Shown in pieces: positions 53,861 through 64,000 of a stretch of 64,000 nt of DNA. Where the stretch lies: contig NC_088866.1 of NCBI RefSeq assembly GCF_032884065.1, positions 45,666,653 to 45,730,652 on the forward strand, in the 5' to 3' direction. Numbering within the stretch: position 1 is the stretch's first letter; the number at the start of each line of letters is the position of its first letter. Under the pieces are notes generated by a model. It did no database searches, was not told the origin of the DNA, and worked only from the letters and a program-made list of their open reading frames with translations. A program made the translations under genes and the position numbers. The DNA is from Artemia franciscana. Taxonomy: Eukaryota > Arthropoda > Branchiopoda > Anostraca > Artemiidae.

Positions 53861-55200
53861 TTTACAATGCATGGGATTGAACCTGCGAATCTTCACTTAG
53901 AATCTTCACTTCACTTTTAGGGAAGCCTTGTCCAGTGCGCTATCGCAAGGTATCTATAACAAAAATTTTTCTATAACTACATAAAATTACTTTCTTTAGT
54001 AAAACTTTAATGGCTAATGTACATAGTTTAATTAGGATGAAAATAAATGCATAACATGATGCCTTTTTTTTATCCTATTTCTTAATTTAATAATTTCTTT
54101 TGGAGGGAATTAAATTTTGTCTCTCGAATTGGGCCCAAAACAGTAAAAAAAAACTCTTGGTAACCCAAAATTTAAAAATTATGTTCCTAAAGAAACCGTT
54201 TAGCGAGAAAAATAGCCGTTAATATTAAATTCAGAATTGGTAATAATTATATCAAGAACTCTCATATTGCAATGATAATATAGAAACAAATTTGCTGAAA
54301 TTTTAGTGAACCAGAATCCCTTCAATAATGACATCAATTTTTATGATTTTTTCAATGAGAAACCAAAAATACTATTGAGTTTTTCTTTTACTGAAGATAC
54401 GGAGTTGGAAATACAAATCGACGCCTTACAATGCATGGGATTGAACCTGCGAACCTTCACTTGGAAAGGCAGATCTTGTCCAGTACGCTATCGCAAGGTA
54501 TTTATAACAAAATTTTTTCTATAACTACATAAAATTACTTTCTTTAGTAAAACTTTAATGGCTAATGTACATAGTTTAACTAGGATGAAAATAAATGCAT
54601 AACATGATGCCTTTTTTTATCCTATTTCTTAATTTAATAATTTCTTTTGGAGGAAATTAAATTTTGTCTCTCGACAGTAAAAATTTAAAAATATGTTCCT
54701 AAAGAAACCGTTTAGAGAGAAAAATAACCATTAATATTAAATTCAGAATTGGTAATTATTATATCAGGAACTCTCATATTGCAATGATAATATGGAAACA
54801 AATTTGCTGAAATTTTAGTGAACCAGAATCCCTTCAATAATGACATCAATTTTTACGATTTTTTTCAATGAGAAACCGAAAATACTATTGAGTTTTTTCT
54901 TTTAATGAAGATACGAAGTACATTTTGAAATTCAAGATAGAAAATTTGTATTTTTATTTTGCTGAATGGAAACATGAAAAAATTAACTTTTTTCCCTTGC
55001 TCCTCTCATAGGTGATTGTGTTGAACATTTTGGGGTCCCAAAAGGTAAAAACATTCTTAGTAATCCAAAATTTAAAAATAAATTCTCAAAGAAACTGTTT
55101 ATAGAGAAAAAAACCATTTATAACCAATTCAGATTTTGTAATTATTATTTTATGTACTCTCAACATTGCAACACTATTATGGAAAAAATTTTACACAAAT
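53861..55200 (+). repeat. Repeat block C, tandem partial plus full copy
   Basis: A partial copy (53861-54420) and a full copy (54424-55200) in direct order, each starting with the reversed tRNA-Arg-like head (CATGGGATTGAACCTGCGAA) and sharing CTAAAGAAACCGTTTAG and CTCTCATATTGCAATGATAA. The full copy runs into a Helitron 5' end (TC at 55200-55201). Confidence 0.8.
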
Positions 55201-55480
55201 CTATATATATGAAAATAATTTGTCTGTCTTTTATGTCTGTTTTTTTTTTTCTTTTATGTTTTATATATATATCTTCTATATATATAAAAGAAAACAAACT
55301 AGAATGTAAAAACTGGAAATTGCATAAATATTTCGAAATATTTTGACAATAGATTAAAGTAATTCGAAAAAAGAAAAATAGACAATAGATTAAAGTAATT
55401 CTAAAAAAGAAAAATGGTAAAAAACTAAAAAAAACTAAAAAGAAAAAACTAAAAAACAAAATTAAAAAAAGAAAAAAAAA
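55200..55480 (+). mobile_element. Helitron 5' end fragment, plus strand
   Basis: TCTATATATATGAAAATAAT then TGTCTGTC and TATATATCTTCTATATATATAA, then A-rich (AAAAACTAAAAAAG)n DNA; cut off by an RTE fragment at about 55488. Inverted partner of 28441-28801. Confidence 0.65.
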
Positions 55481-55487
55481 TCTAAAA

Positions 55488-55785
55488 ACAATGCGGAAGA
55501 TGGATGGAATAATTTCAGAAAAACAATTTGTGAATTTGCTGATGGCGTTTTAGGGAAGAGTGCTAAGTCTGCAACTAGGAATATTAGTGAAAAGCTTTAA
55601 GTTTAATAGAGAATAGAAGGGGTGTGTATAAGAACTATCTGAGTGAAGGTCGTATGAAAACAAAAGAAATGTAAAGAAAGTGGAGAAAGCATTAAAATAT
55701 GAACTAGGGAGATGTGAAATGGAGGCCTTGGATAAAATTGCTGAGGATCTGGAAGATGCGGCTAGACGCCATAATAGTAAAAAAA
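55488..55785 (+). mobile_element. RTE-type LINE fragment (pre-RT region), duplicate
   Basis: AATGCGGAAGATGGATGGAA..TTTGCTGATGGCGTTTTAGG..GATCTGGAAGATGCGGCTAG, a close copy of 56680-56970. Frameshifted. It ends in an A run that joins a D fragment. Confidence 0.8.
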
Positions 55786-55789
55786 AAAA

Positions 55790-56035
55790 AAAAAATAATA
55801 AAAAGAAAAATTAAACACGCATCCGTGATCTGTCCTCTGGCAAAAAAAATGCGAAGTTCCATATTTTTGTAGATAGGTGCTTCACATTTCTACAAAAACG
55901 TTCTCTGATGCACTGAATCTGATCGCAGGATTTTCGTTAAGATTGTATGACTTTTAGGGGGTGTTTCCCCCTGTTTTCTAAAATGAGGGAAATTTTCTCA
56001 GGCTCGTATCTTTTGATAGGTAGAACTGATTTTGA
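55790..56035 (+). repeat. Family D fragment
   Basis: ATCCGTGATCTGTCCTCTGG..GTTTCCCCCTGTTTTCTAAA..GGCTCGTATCTTTTGATAGG, breaking off at GAACTGATTTTGATGAAC where an H copy begins. Confidence 0.8.
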
Positions 56036-56312
56036 TGAACTTTTCTCAATCCCAATTTCTAAGGTTTTAAACATATGCAAATATATTTCCTAAATTTTGA
56101 AAAAAAACATTGATGTCGCTCAGAATTCTCCTCAAACAGCAGGACCTGTCATGTAGGCGAAGCTCATGGCCCTCTAGAGGGAGAAGGAGTGGAGGTGGGT
56201 ACTTCAAAATATCTTCTCGAGACATAATTTAGCCCTTAGACTCATCCCTCAAAGTTTCATTTTCCTAACCTAACCACTTTCCGAGATAGCCAAATGTCAA
56301 TCAACTAAAATT
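56036..56312 (+). repeat. Foldback repeat family H, partial copy 4
   Basis: CAATCCCAATTTCTAAGGTT..CTCTAGAGGGAGAAGGAGTG..TAACCACTTTCCGAGATAGC matches the right arm of H copy 1 (about 2850-3110). Shows family H is dispersed, not specific to TPI. Confidence 0.75.
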
Positions 56313-56439
56313 TTACCGAAAAATTCTTAGTAACCCGAAATTTAAAAATATATTAAGTTCAGAATTAGTAATTATTGTTTCAAGTACTCTAAATATTTCG
56401 ATACTATTATCGAAATAAATTTGGGGATATTTTAAAGGA
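56313..56439 (+). repeat. Block C-derived fragment
   Basis: CTTAGTAACCCGAAATTTAAAAATAT..AAGTTCAGAATTAGTAATTATTG..AATTTG resembles the middle of block C, diverged. Confidence 0.45.
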
Positions 56440-57836
56440 CCAGAATACAGAAGACTAAGACTAGCAGGATCAATACAACATACTAGGGTGTATAGGAGTG
56501 CTGTTATCGATGTTAAAAGTAAAGATCACCATCTAGTAGTGCCTAAGGTTAATTTAAAGCTGAAATTTTGGAAGGGTAACTACCTCCCGGAAAGTTAGGA
56601 TGTTGGTAGACTCCAGGATGAAAATTTGAGAGAAAACTTCCAGGAACAGTAGAATACTAAACTTGAGAGTATAAAATCTGACAATGCGGAAGATGGATGG
56701 AATAATTTCAGAAAAACAATTTGTGAATTTGCTGATGGCGTTTTAGGGAAGAGTGCTAATTTGCAACTAGGAATATTAGTGAAAAGCTTTAGGTTTAATA
56801 GAAAATAGAAGGGTTTGTACAAGAATTATCTGAGTGATAGGTCGTATGAAAACAAAAGGAATGTAAAGAAAGTGGAGAAAGCATTAAAATATGAACTAGG
56901 GAGATGTGAAATGGAGGCCTTGGATAAAATTGCTGAGGATCTGGAAGATGCGGCTAGACGGCATAATAGTAAAATATTATACTGGCATGTTAATAAATTG
57001 AGAGGGAGTAGCCAATCCTGACTAGTCCCAGTTAAAGATAGAAAGGGGGCCACAATTAGTGGTAAGGAAAAAGTTAAAGAAAGATGGGTGGAACATTTTG
57101 AGAATGTGCTAAACCGAGATACAGTTGCAGGAAAAGATAAAGATAAAAATGAAAAAGTTCGTGATACCTTGGATGTAAAGGAAGATTTGTTTAGTGAGGA
57201 AGAATTAGCGACAGTACTAAAAGGATTAAAAATAATAAGGCTCCATGTGCTGATAGTGTGATTAATGAGTTTCTTAAATATGGTGGCTTTGAGATTAGGA
57301 ATAAGCTACTGAAGATTATGAACATGATTTTTGAAAAAGGGGAAGAACCCAATGATTTTAGGAAAACCTTAATTAAACCACTGTATAAGAAAGGTGACAA
57401 GAGTGAGTGTCATAATTATCGAGGCATTAATCTGGTCTCTGTAGGTAGCAAATTACTGAGTAATTTGATACTTTTTAGACTGAGAGATACAGTAGACAAA
57501 GTTTTAAGAGAAGAACAATGCGGGCTTAGAAAAGGTAGAGAATGTGTCGACCAAGTTTTTACTCCGAGGTAAATAATTGAGAAGTCCCTTCGTTGTCAAA
57601 CATCTTTGGTCCTCAGTTTTATCGATTATGAGCAAGCTTTCGATTCTGTTGATAGAAGAGCGTTAGCAAAGGTCTTATCCTTATATGGTGTACCAGAAAA
57701 ATACATTAAAGTGATTTGTGCTATGTACGAGAATAATACTGCTGCAGTTAAGGTAGTGAATGAGGTAAGCAACTGGTTTTGTATTAAATCAGGAGTTGAG
57801 CAGGGTTGTGCTCTATTTGCTATTTCTTTGCAGTAG
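56440..57836 (+). mobile_element. RTE-type LINE remnant (end of endonuclease to RT palm)
   Basis: In order across several frames: YRSAVIDVKSKDHHLVV, EDGWNNFRKTICEFADG, YENKRNVKKVEKALKYELG, AEDLEDAARRHNSKILYW, VKERWVEHFENVLNRDTV, SEEELATVLKGLK, LIKPLYKKGDKSECHNYRGI, EEQCGLRKGRECVDQVF, VLSFIDYEQAFDSVDRRAL (RT motif A with catalytic Asp) and SGVEQGCALF (motif B). It stops before the catalytic YADD box; that part and the C-terminus lie separately in other fragments of the window. An in-frame TGA near 57020 and a frameshift near 57235 inactivate it. Confidence 0.85.
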
Positions 57837-57969
57837 TAACTTTCTTTATTATGATAAAATAATTTAGTCAGAAATAGACTGAACAAATTTATGGATGTAT
57901 GTTCTAAATAAAAAAAAACTAAAATGAATTTTTCTGCATCAATCGTTTTAATTGGTTTTCATTCTTCTG
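57837..57969. other. Unassigned DNA
   Basis: Short A+T-rich stretch between the RTE truncation and block C; nothing recognised. Confidence 0.4.
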
Positions 57970-58735
57970 CCTTACAATGCGTGGGATTGAACCTGCGAAC
58001 CTTCACCTAGAAAGGGAGTTACAGAAAAAAAAAATTTCTGTAACTACATAAAAAACTTTAATTGCTAATGTACATAGTTTAACTAGGATGAAAATAAATG
58101 CATAACATGATGCCTTTTTTATCCTATTTCTTAATTAATTAATTTCTTTTGGAGGAAATTAAATTTTGTCCCTCGAATTGGGCCCCAAACAGTAAAAAAA
58201 ATTCTTGGTAACCCAAAATTTAAAAATATGTTCCTAAAGAAACCGTTTAGCGAGAAAAATAGCCATTAATAGTAAATTCAGAATTGGTAATTATTATATC
58301 AAGAACTCTCATATTGCAATGATAATATGGAAACAAATTTGCTGAAATTTTAGTGAACCAGAATCCGTTCAATAATGACATCAATTTTTATGATTTTTTT
58401 CAATGAGAAACCGAAAATACTATTGAGTTTTTTCTTTTAATGAAGATACGAAGTACATTTTGAAATTCAGGATAGAAAATTTTTATTTTTATTTTGCTGA
58501 ATGGAAACATTAAAAAATTAACTTTTTTGCTTTGCACCTCTCATAGGTGATTGTGTTGAACATTTTGGGGTCCCAAAAGGTAAAAACATTCTTAGTAATC
58601 CGAAATCTAAAAATAAATTCTCAAACAAAACTGTTTAGCGAGAAAAATGCCATTTATAACCAATCCAGAATTTGTAATTATTATTTTATGTACTCTCAAC
58701 ATTGCAACACTATTATGGAAAAAAATTTACACAAA
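57970..58735 (+). repeat. Repeat block C, copy 3
   Basis: Begins with the truncated tRNA-Arg-like head and is very similar to 54424-55200, ending GCAACACTATTATGGAAAAA..ACACAAA before a Helitron 5' end. Confidence 0.8.
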
Positions 58736-58791
58736 TCTATATATATAAAAATAAGTTGTCTGTCTGTTATGTCTGTTACACTTTGAAATCT
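58736..58791 (+). mobile_element. Helitron 5' terminus fragment beside block A
   Basis: TCTATATATATAAAAATAAG then GTTGTCTGTCTGTTATGTC and TGTTACACTTTGAAATC, only about 56 bp, breaking directly into the right copy of block A. Confidence 0.75.
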
Positions 58792-58792
58792 G

Positions 58793-59540
58793 GAATCTGG
58801 GATACAATTGCTATTGCTGCAGTTACTGTATGTGGAAAGAGCACTAAGGCTTGGAATATATGAAGATGAAAATGCAATGTTGGGTAACAAAAAGATCAAT
58901 CAAGCAGGCAGCTTCAGTTACCTTGGTAGTATTATTAGTAAAGATGGTGAATGCCATGCAAATGTTAAAAAGTAGAAGAGCTATGGGTCAGGTTTTTTTT
59001 TCAGAATTGAAAAAAAGTTTGCAAGAATAGGAAAATAAGTCTGCACACCCAGATTAGAATATTGGAAACTACAGTGATAACAGTGGTCAAACATGGTTCT
59101 GAAGCATGGGCACTCTTAAAAACGGACCAACATTTACTAGATGTTTTCTAGAGAAATTGGCTATAAATTGGTTTGGGTCCCCAACTGACTGACCATATTT
59201 CAAACAGAAGGCTCAATGGAAAGTGTGGTTCAATCCTGCTTTTGAAGACTACATTGAGAGAAAGGTTGAGATGGCTAGGGCATGTTCTGCAGATAAAGGA
59301 TGACAGATTGCAAAAGATTGTCCCTTTTCAGCAACTGTTTAGGGCTAAACAGAAAACAGGACGTCTGCAGTTGGGGTGATAATATATCACAAAGAAAGAC
59401 TTAAGGGAAATGGAAACGTCAATGGAGGGCATAAAGAGGCTTTTAATGGATTGAGATGAAGGAGGAGTGTGTATAGCTTTGTTGGTCTCAGGTGGCTTGT
59501 TACTGTAGTGAGTTCTCAGTAGTAGTAGTATTGAATTGAC
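58793..59540 (+). mobile_element. RTE-type LINE 3' end remnant, block A right copy
   Basis: Same frames and breaks as 6186-6945 (for example LTDHISNRRLNGKCGS, RERLRWLGHVLQIKDDRL), so the inactivating changes predate the duplication. Ends AGTAGTAGTAGT. Confidence 0.8.
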
Positions 59541-59559
59541 ATCATCCACAATACAAGGC

Positions 59560-61530
59560 CTTCATCCACAATAACCCTCAAATCTCTTTTTGAGGTACTC
59601 TTGGAAATCAGTTGGCTCTCACCAGGATTTGATAGCATTGAATATTGCCATCATGGGTTATTTCTTTCAAAATGGAGAACCTTGCACTTTCCAAGATTAA
59701 ACTCAATGCTCCACATATTGGCCCATTTGCAAAAGCAATCTAGTTCAGACTTTATTGAGGCAATGCCCTGCTGTGCGTCAACAGGACCAATAAGTTCAAG
59801 TCATCAGTATACAGGTTTAGTCTTTTAGTCGTGTTTTGGGGTGTCGTCAGTGTAGATTTTGAAAGTATAGGTCCCAAAACAGTTCCTTGAGGTACCCCAC
59901 TTAAGACCTCTGCTATTTCAGAATAGAAAGCTTTGCCAACTTCACCAAAATTCCAACCTGTTGCTTTCTTTCCTTCACGAAATACATATTCCAATCCACC
60001 ACACCCTCTTCAATACCTGTTGCCTTCAGTTTCAGCTGGAGCCTTTGATGACAGACTTTATTGAAAGATTTAGCAAAGTCTTCTAAAACCATATCAACTG
60101 TGGGACCTGGATCAAGAAGTTTAGTTATGTAATTTTATGAGTCAATCAGACTTGTTTCAACTGATCTACCTAGTCGAAATCTGTGTTGGCATTTTGATAG
60201 AAGATTTTTTGGGGCCAAATGTATGAGAACAATAGTAATTACAATGCCTTCAACGATTTTCCCAGCAGCAGAGGTAATACTGATTGCTTTGGTCCTGTCA
60301 CTTCCTTTATGTATTGGTGAGATATGGGTAACTTTCCTGTCCAATGGTATGACTTTGGTGTCAATAGAGTTTTGGAAGAGCCTTGAGGGTGGCAAGACTT
60401 ATTTGGTGTGAGCTTCTTTTAAGGGTTGTGTATGAATGCCATCTGGCCCAACAGACTTATTTGGATCAAGCTTTTTTAAGCCGAGATTCAAGCTCAGTCT
60501 TAATCCACTGTTATTGGTGACACTTGTGTTAATTAAGTAGTGTGGTAAGGTTGGGAGGGGGGCAGTGTCTGCAGGTTTCAATATTGATCTAAACTGGCAA
60601 TGCAAGACATCAGCAATGTTTTGGGGGTCCTTTGACTGGATTCCATTACAAGCGAGCTCAATGACTGTGTACCTACCAAGCTTATGTGCAGAGGTGTATT
60701 TCTGAGAGTTTCTTAAGGCTGGTTTTTGAGCTTGCTGCAGTGACCTCTGCTTAATTCTCTATGAATTTTCTGGATAGTGGTAGAACTTTGTTCTTTGCAG
60801 CTTTGAAACTTAAATAGGTAGTCAGCCGTATGTGGGATCTGGTTTATGAGCTTTGACAGTTTATTTTTCTTGTTACTGGCAATCATTTCTCTGTTCATAA
60901 AGGGGAGAGTTCTTGGTTTGTGTCTCCATGATAGTTATGCTTTTATTGACAGTGTCTAACAACACATTTTTCATTACCTCCCGCATGCCTTCTACTTCTA
61001 TAAATTTGACGAATGACCAATCACACTTACTGAGTTCATGCCTGATTTGACTATAGTTTGTATACACATATTTAGTTAGATTTGATGTCTGTGGGCACAG
61101 TCGAAATTGGCATTTTATTGCAATTTGGTCACTGTTTCCAAATGGGGGCTGTAATTTCTATGTTAATGAGTGAAACAAAATCAAGAAGTGAAGGATTTTG
61201 TCCATCTCGAAATCTTGTTGGAAGCATCGCCATCTGGAATAGAGAGTGTTCCTCTAAGATGTCCAGAAAAGACCATAATACCACATTACTTGTGTGGCTT
61301 TATCTCTCAGCCCACTCCATCAAAATTAAATTTTTAGGATTGTTTTTCTCTAAACATGGAGTCCAAAAATAAAGAACGTAATTTTTTCTCAAGTTTAGTA
61401 ATTTAACTTTTTTCCACCTCAACTCAGTCACTTTGTTAACTGTTTTGAGTATGGTTTTGTTTGTTAAGAACAAAAATTTATGAACATCCATTTGGTTAAG
61501 AGAAGACCAATCAAAAATAATTAGTTCTTG
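59560..61530 (-). mobile_element. CR1/L2-like LINE remnant, block A right copy
   Basis: Same motifs as 6960-9260, including SGVPQGTVLGPI and YTDDLNLL (59800-59811). The C-terminal 320 bp is deleted, with a short CATCCACAATA filler at the junction (59542-59555). The region after the DFAKSFNK box keeps some longer frames than in the left copy (ATGWNFGEVGKAFYSEIAEV). Confidence 0.8.
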
Positions 61531-62133
61531 TCTAGTCAGACTTTCGTCAACCTACTAATTTCTAACAAATCAATTTATTTTTGGATACAGTCTAAATTGA
61601 TGAGGAGTAGAAATGTGGTTGCTTTAGCTAAAGGGAGGGTGGGATGTAGCATTCACTTTAGATTCTGGATCATGGTCAGTATGAAAGAGTCCGATGTGGC
61701 TTATAGTTTGTAAATTAGGAACTAACAGTCTTCAATTTAAACCCTGTGTGGTCTTTTAGGTGCCTATGTCGCGTACCCTCCTCCAATATTTTCTTCTAGA
61801 TCTGCCAGTGGAAGTAGCCCTAGCCAGGGTCTACAAGATCCTCAAATATGGTCTTTCTTCTCACTTATTAATGATTGGTACTACATAAAGGTAGTTTTGC
61901 AGGCACATTGTTATGGGAAATTATGCAGCTTTTTTGTCCTCATTAACATAGTTGAGTTGATCTTAGTTTTAAGGGCATAGTTACAAAAGAAAAGAGAGGA
62001 TCTTAACTTTGAGGTCCAAATAGCAGAGAATTGCAAGGACTTAAACTAGGCTTATATACAGTGGGGAAGAGTGCTGGCAGATTTTCCTAGTCTTTAGTTT
62101 TTTTTTCTATATATTCGCTTTTCTTTACTATGA

Positions 62134-62892
<759 letters not shown>

Positions 62893-63068
62893 CTAGCTGT
62901 TGGGGTGGCGCTTCGCGCCACCCCAACACCTAGTTGGTGGGGGCGCTTCGCGCCCCCCCCAAGCCCCCCCGCGCGCGTAAGTCGTTACGCGCCATAATAG
63001 TTACGCGCCATTGTAGTTGTGTCCCTATGTCCCACCTGTGAATATAGATATATATATATATATATGGT

Positions 63069-63145
63069 TTTAACTACGTAAAACTTGCGAATATACAACA
63101 TTCTTTGCTGTCCCATTGTCTTTGCATATAAATAGATTGTCAGGT
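63069..63145 (-). pseudogene. Helitron helicase C-terminal scrap
   Basis: On the minus strand reads DNLFICKDNGTAKNVVYSQV and stop, the same ending as 27172-27471. Just 25 codons remain. Confidence 0.75.
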
Positions 63146-63259
63146 TATCCCCCTGTTTCCCCCGGTGTCCCCGTTGTAGTTGTGTCCCTGTGTCCCGGTC
63201 GTCATTTATATTCCCTGTGTCCCGGGTCCCGGTCATCATTTGTATCCCGGTGTCCCGGT

Positions 63260-64000
63260 CTGTATATACATTCGTTTTTTAGTTTTGTTTTTCTCCTTTA
63301 TTTTTTTCCTTTTTTTTTCTTTTTTAGCTTATTTAGATTTTTAGATTTTTTAGTTTTTTTTATTAGTTTTTAGTTTTTATTTCTTTTTAGTTTTTTTGTC
63401 CCGGTCGTTATTTATATTTTTCTTTTTAGTTTTTTTGTAGTTTTTACCTTCTTTTTAGTTTTGTTAATTTTTTTTTTTACTTGTGTCCTGGTCGTCATTT
63501 ATACTCCCTGTGTCCCGGTGCTTTGTTGATTGCTAATCGAACATTCCTTTTGTCCTGGTCGCTTTCTCTTTGAGTGTCGTCATTTATTTTTTTCTTTTTT
63601 AGTTCTTTTAGTTTTTACCTTTTTTAGTTTTTTTTTAGTTTTTAGTTTTTTTAGTTTTTTACCTTTTTTTAGTTTTTTTAGTTTTTTAGCTTTTTTATTT
63701 TTTTTATTAGTTTTTAGTTTTTTTGTAGTTTTTGCCTTGTTTTTTAGTTTTTTGTCCTGGTCGCTTTCTCTTTGAGTGTCGTCATTTATTAGTTTTTTCC
63801 TTTTTTTTTTTAGTTTTTTATTGGTTTTTACCTTTATTTTAGCTTATTTTTCAGTTTTTTCCTTTTTTTTAGTTTTTTTTTATTTTTTATTTTTTTTAGT
63901 TTTTTACCTTTTTTTAGTTTTTTTAGTTTTTTTAGTTTTTTAGCTTTTTTACTTTTTTTATTAGTTTTTAGTTTTTTTTTGTAGTTTTTGCCTTTTTTTA
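63260..64000 (-). repeat. T-rich low-complexity tract in Helitron 2
   Basis: Repeats of TTTTTTAGTTTTTT and TTTTTACC with interspersed CCCGGTCGTCATTTAT units. The reverse complement matches A-rich tracts in Helitron 1 (25595-25660) and at 28441-28620, so it is a Helitron-family minisatellite. Phe-rich frames here are not genes. Confidence 0.8.

Larger units (their letters stand above)
46526..55480 (-). repeat. Inverted repeat block B, right arm
   Basis: Reverse-complement partner of 28560-38610, starting at the first base after the N gap (opposite 38610). It lacks the 1.5-kb EF insertion and has an extra partial copy of block C (53861-54420). Small substitutions and indels are scattered along it. 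Confidence 0.9.
62893..64000 (-). mobile_element. Helitron 2, 3' part (continues past the window)
   Basis: Minus-strand Helitron whose 3' end CTAG is at 62893-62896 next to host A (T on the element strand), in the AT tract. The two G+C hairpins of Helitron 1 recur reversed (GTTGGGGTGGCGC arms at 62899-62927). Inside are a helicase C-terminal scrap, TGTCCCGGTCGTCATTTATA minisatellite units (63150-63260, 63480-63560, 63740-63790) and long TTTTTTAGTTTTTTACC low-complexity DNA. The 5' end is outside the window. Confidence 0.85.

Noticed and set aside
63116-63775. Phe-rich ORFs near the window end
   Set aside because: Same low-complexity Helitron minisatellite.

Overview
Eukaryotic, A+T-rich, intron-rich and packed with transposable elements. 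The only gene that can be assembled with certainty is triosephosphate isomerase (TPI), five coding exons on the + strand spread over 21.6 kb (1726-23348) and encoding a 251-residue animal-type enzyme. The non-LTR elements, Helitrons with 5' TC and 3' CTAG ends, and tRNA-derived SINE-like repeats suit an invertebrate, most likely an arthropod. A crustacean is my guess from the look of the repeats, not a demonstrated fact. There are no prokaryotic operons, rRNA genes or CRISPR arrays.

Layout. 1-1500: an old dispersed repeat (called family D) ending 225 bp before the TPI start codon. 1726-23348: TPI. Intron 1 holds foldback repeats (family H), an RTE-type LINE 3' end, a CR1/L2-like LINE remnant and a microsatellite. 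Intron 2 holds an RTE endonuclease fragment and a 2.2-kb degenerate tandem array. Intron 3 holds a LINE ORF1/ORF2 junction on the minus strand and a D repeat that stops 18 bp before exon 4. Intron 4 holds LINE 3' debris and a small signal-peptide-like candidate exon. 23.5-25.1 kb: intergenic DNA with one candidate coding exon. 25086-27826: a complete-ended but internally deleted Helitron. About 28.56-38.61 kb: left arm of a 9-10 kb inverted repeat (block B). 38.6-46.4 kb: spacer with unassigned candidate exons, tandem duplications, a hairpin, a D copy and an RTE tail. 46426-46525: a 100-N gap. 46526 to about 55.48 kb: right arm of B, inverted. 55.5-58.8 kb: RTE reverse transcriptase remnants and repeated block C with Helitron 5' ends. 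58792-62892: a direct second copy of 6184-10625 (block A), including a splice-competent copy of TPI exon 2. 62893-64000: the 3' part of a second Helitron on the minus strand, running off the window.

The main structural story is duplication. Block A (direct, 52 kb apart) and block B (inverted, one copy cut by the N gap) both occur twice with high similarity. Either this is a real rearranged region in which a lone TPI exon was copied, or the right-hand contig is an allelic or misjoined piece of assembly. Differences between copies (a 1.5-kb insertion at 35738-37249, a deletion of about 320 bp in the right LINE, a local tandem duplication at 53.9-54.5 kb) show which elements moved after the copies separated and give precise element ends.

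No cooperating gene system is visible. TPI is a housekeeping glycolytic gene; nearly everything else is mobile-element debris plus a few short unassigned candidate exons. All coordinates for repeat edges are read by eye and are approximate unless a terminal motif is stated.
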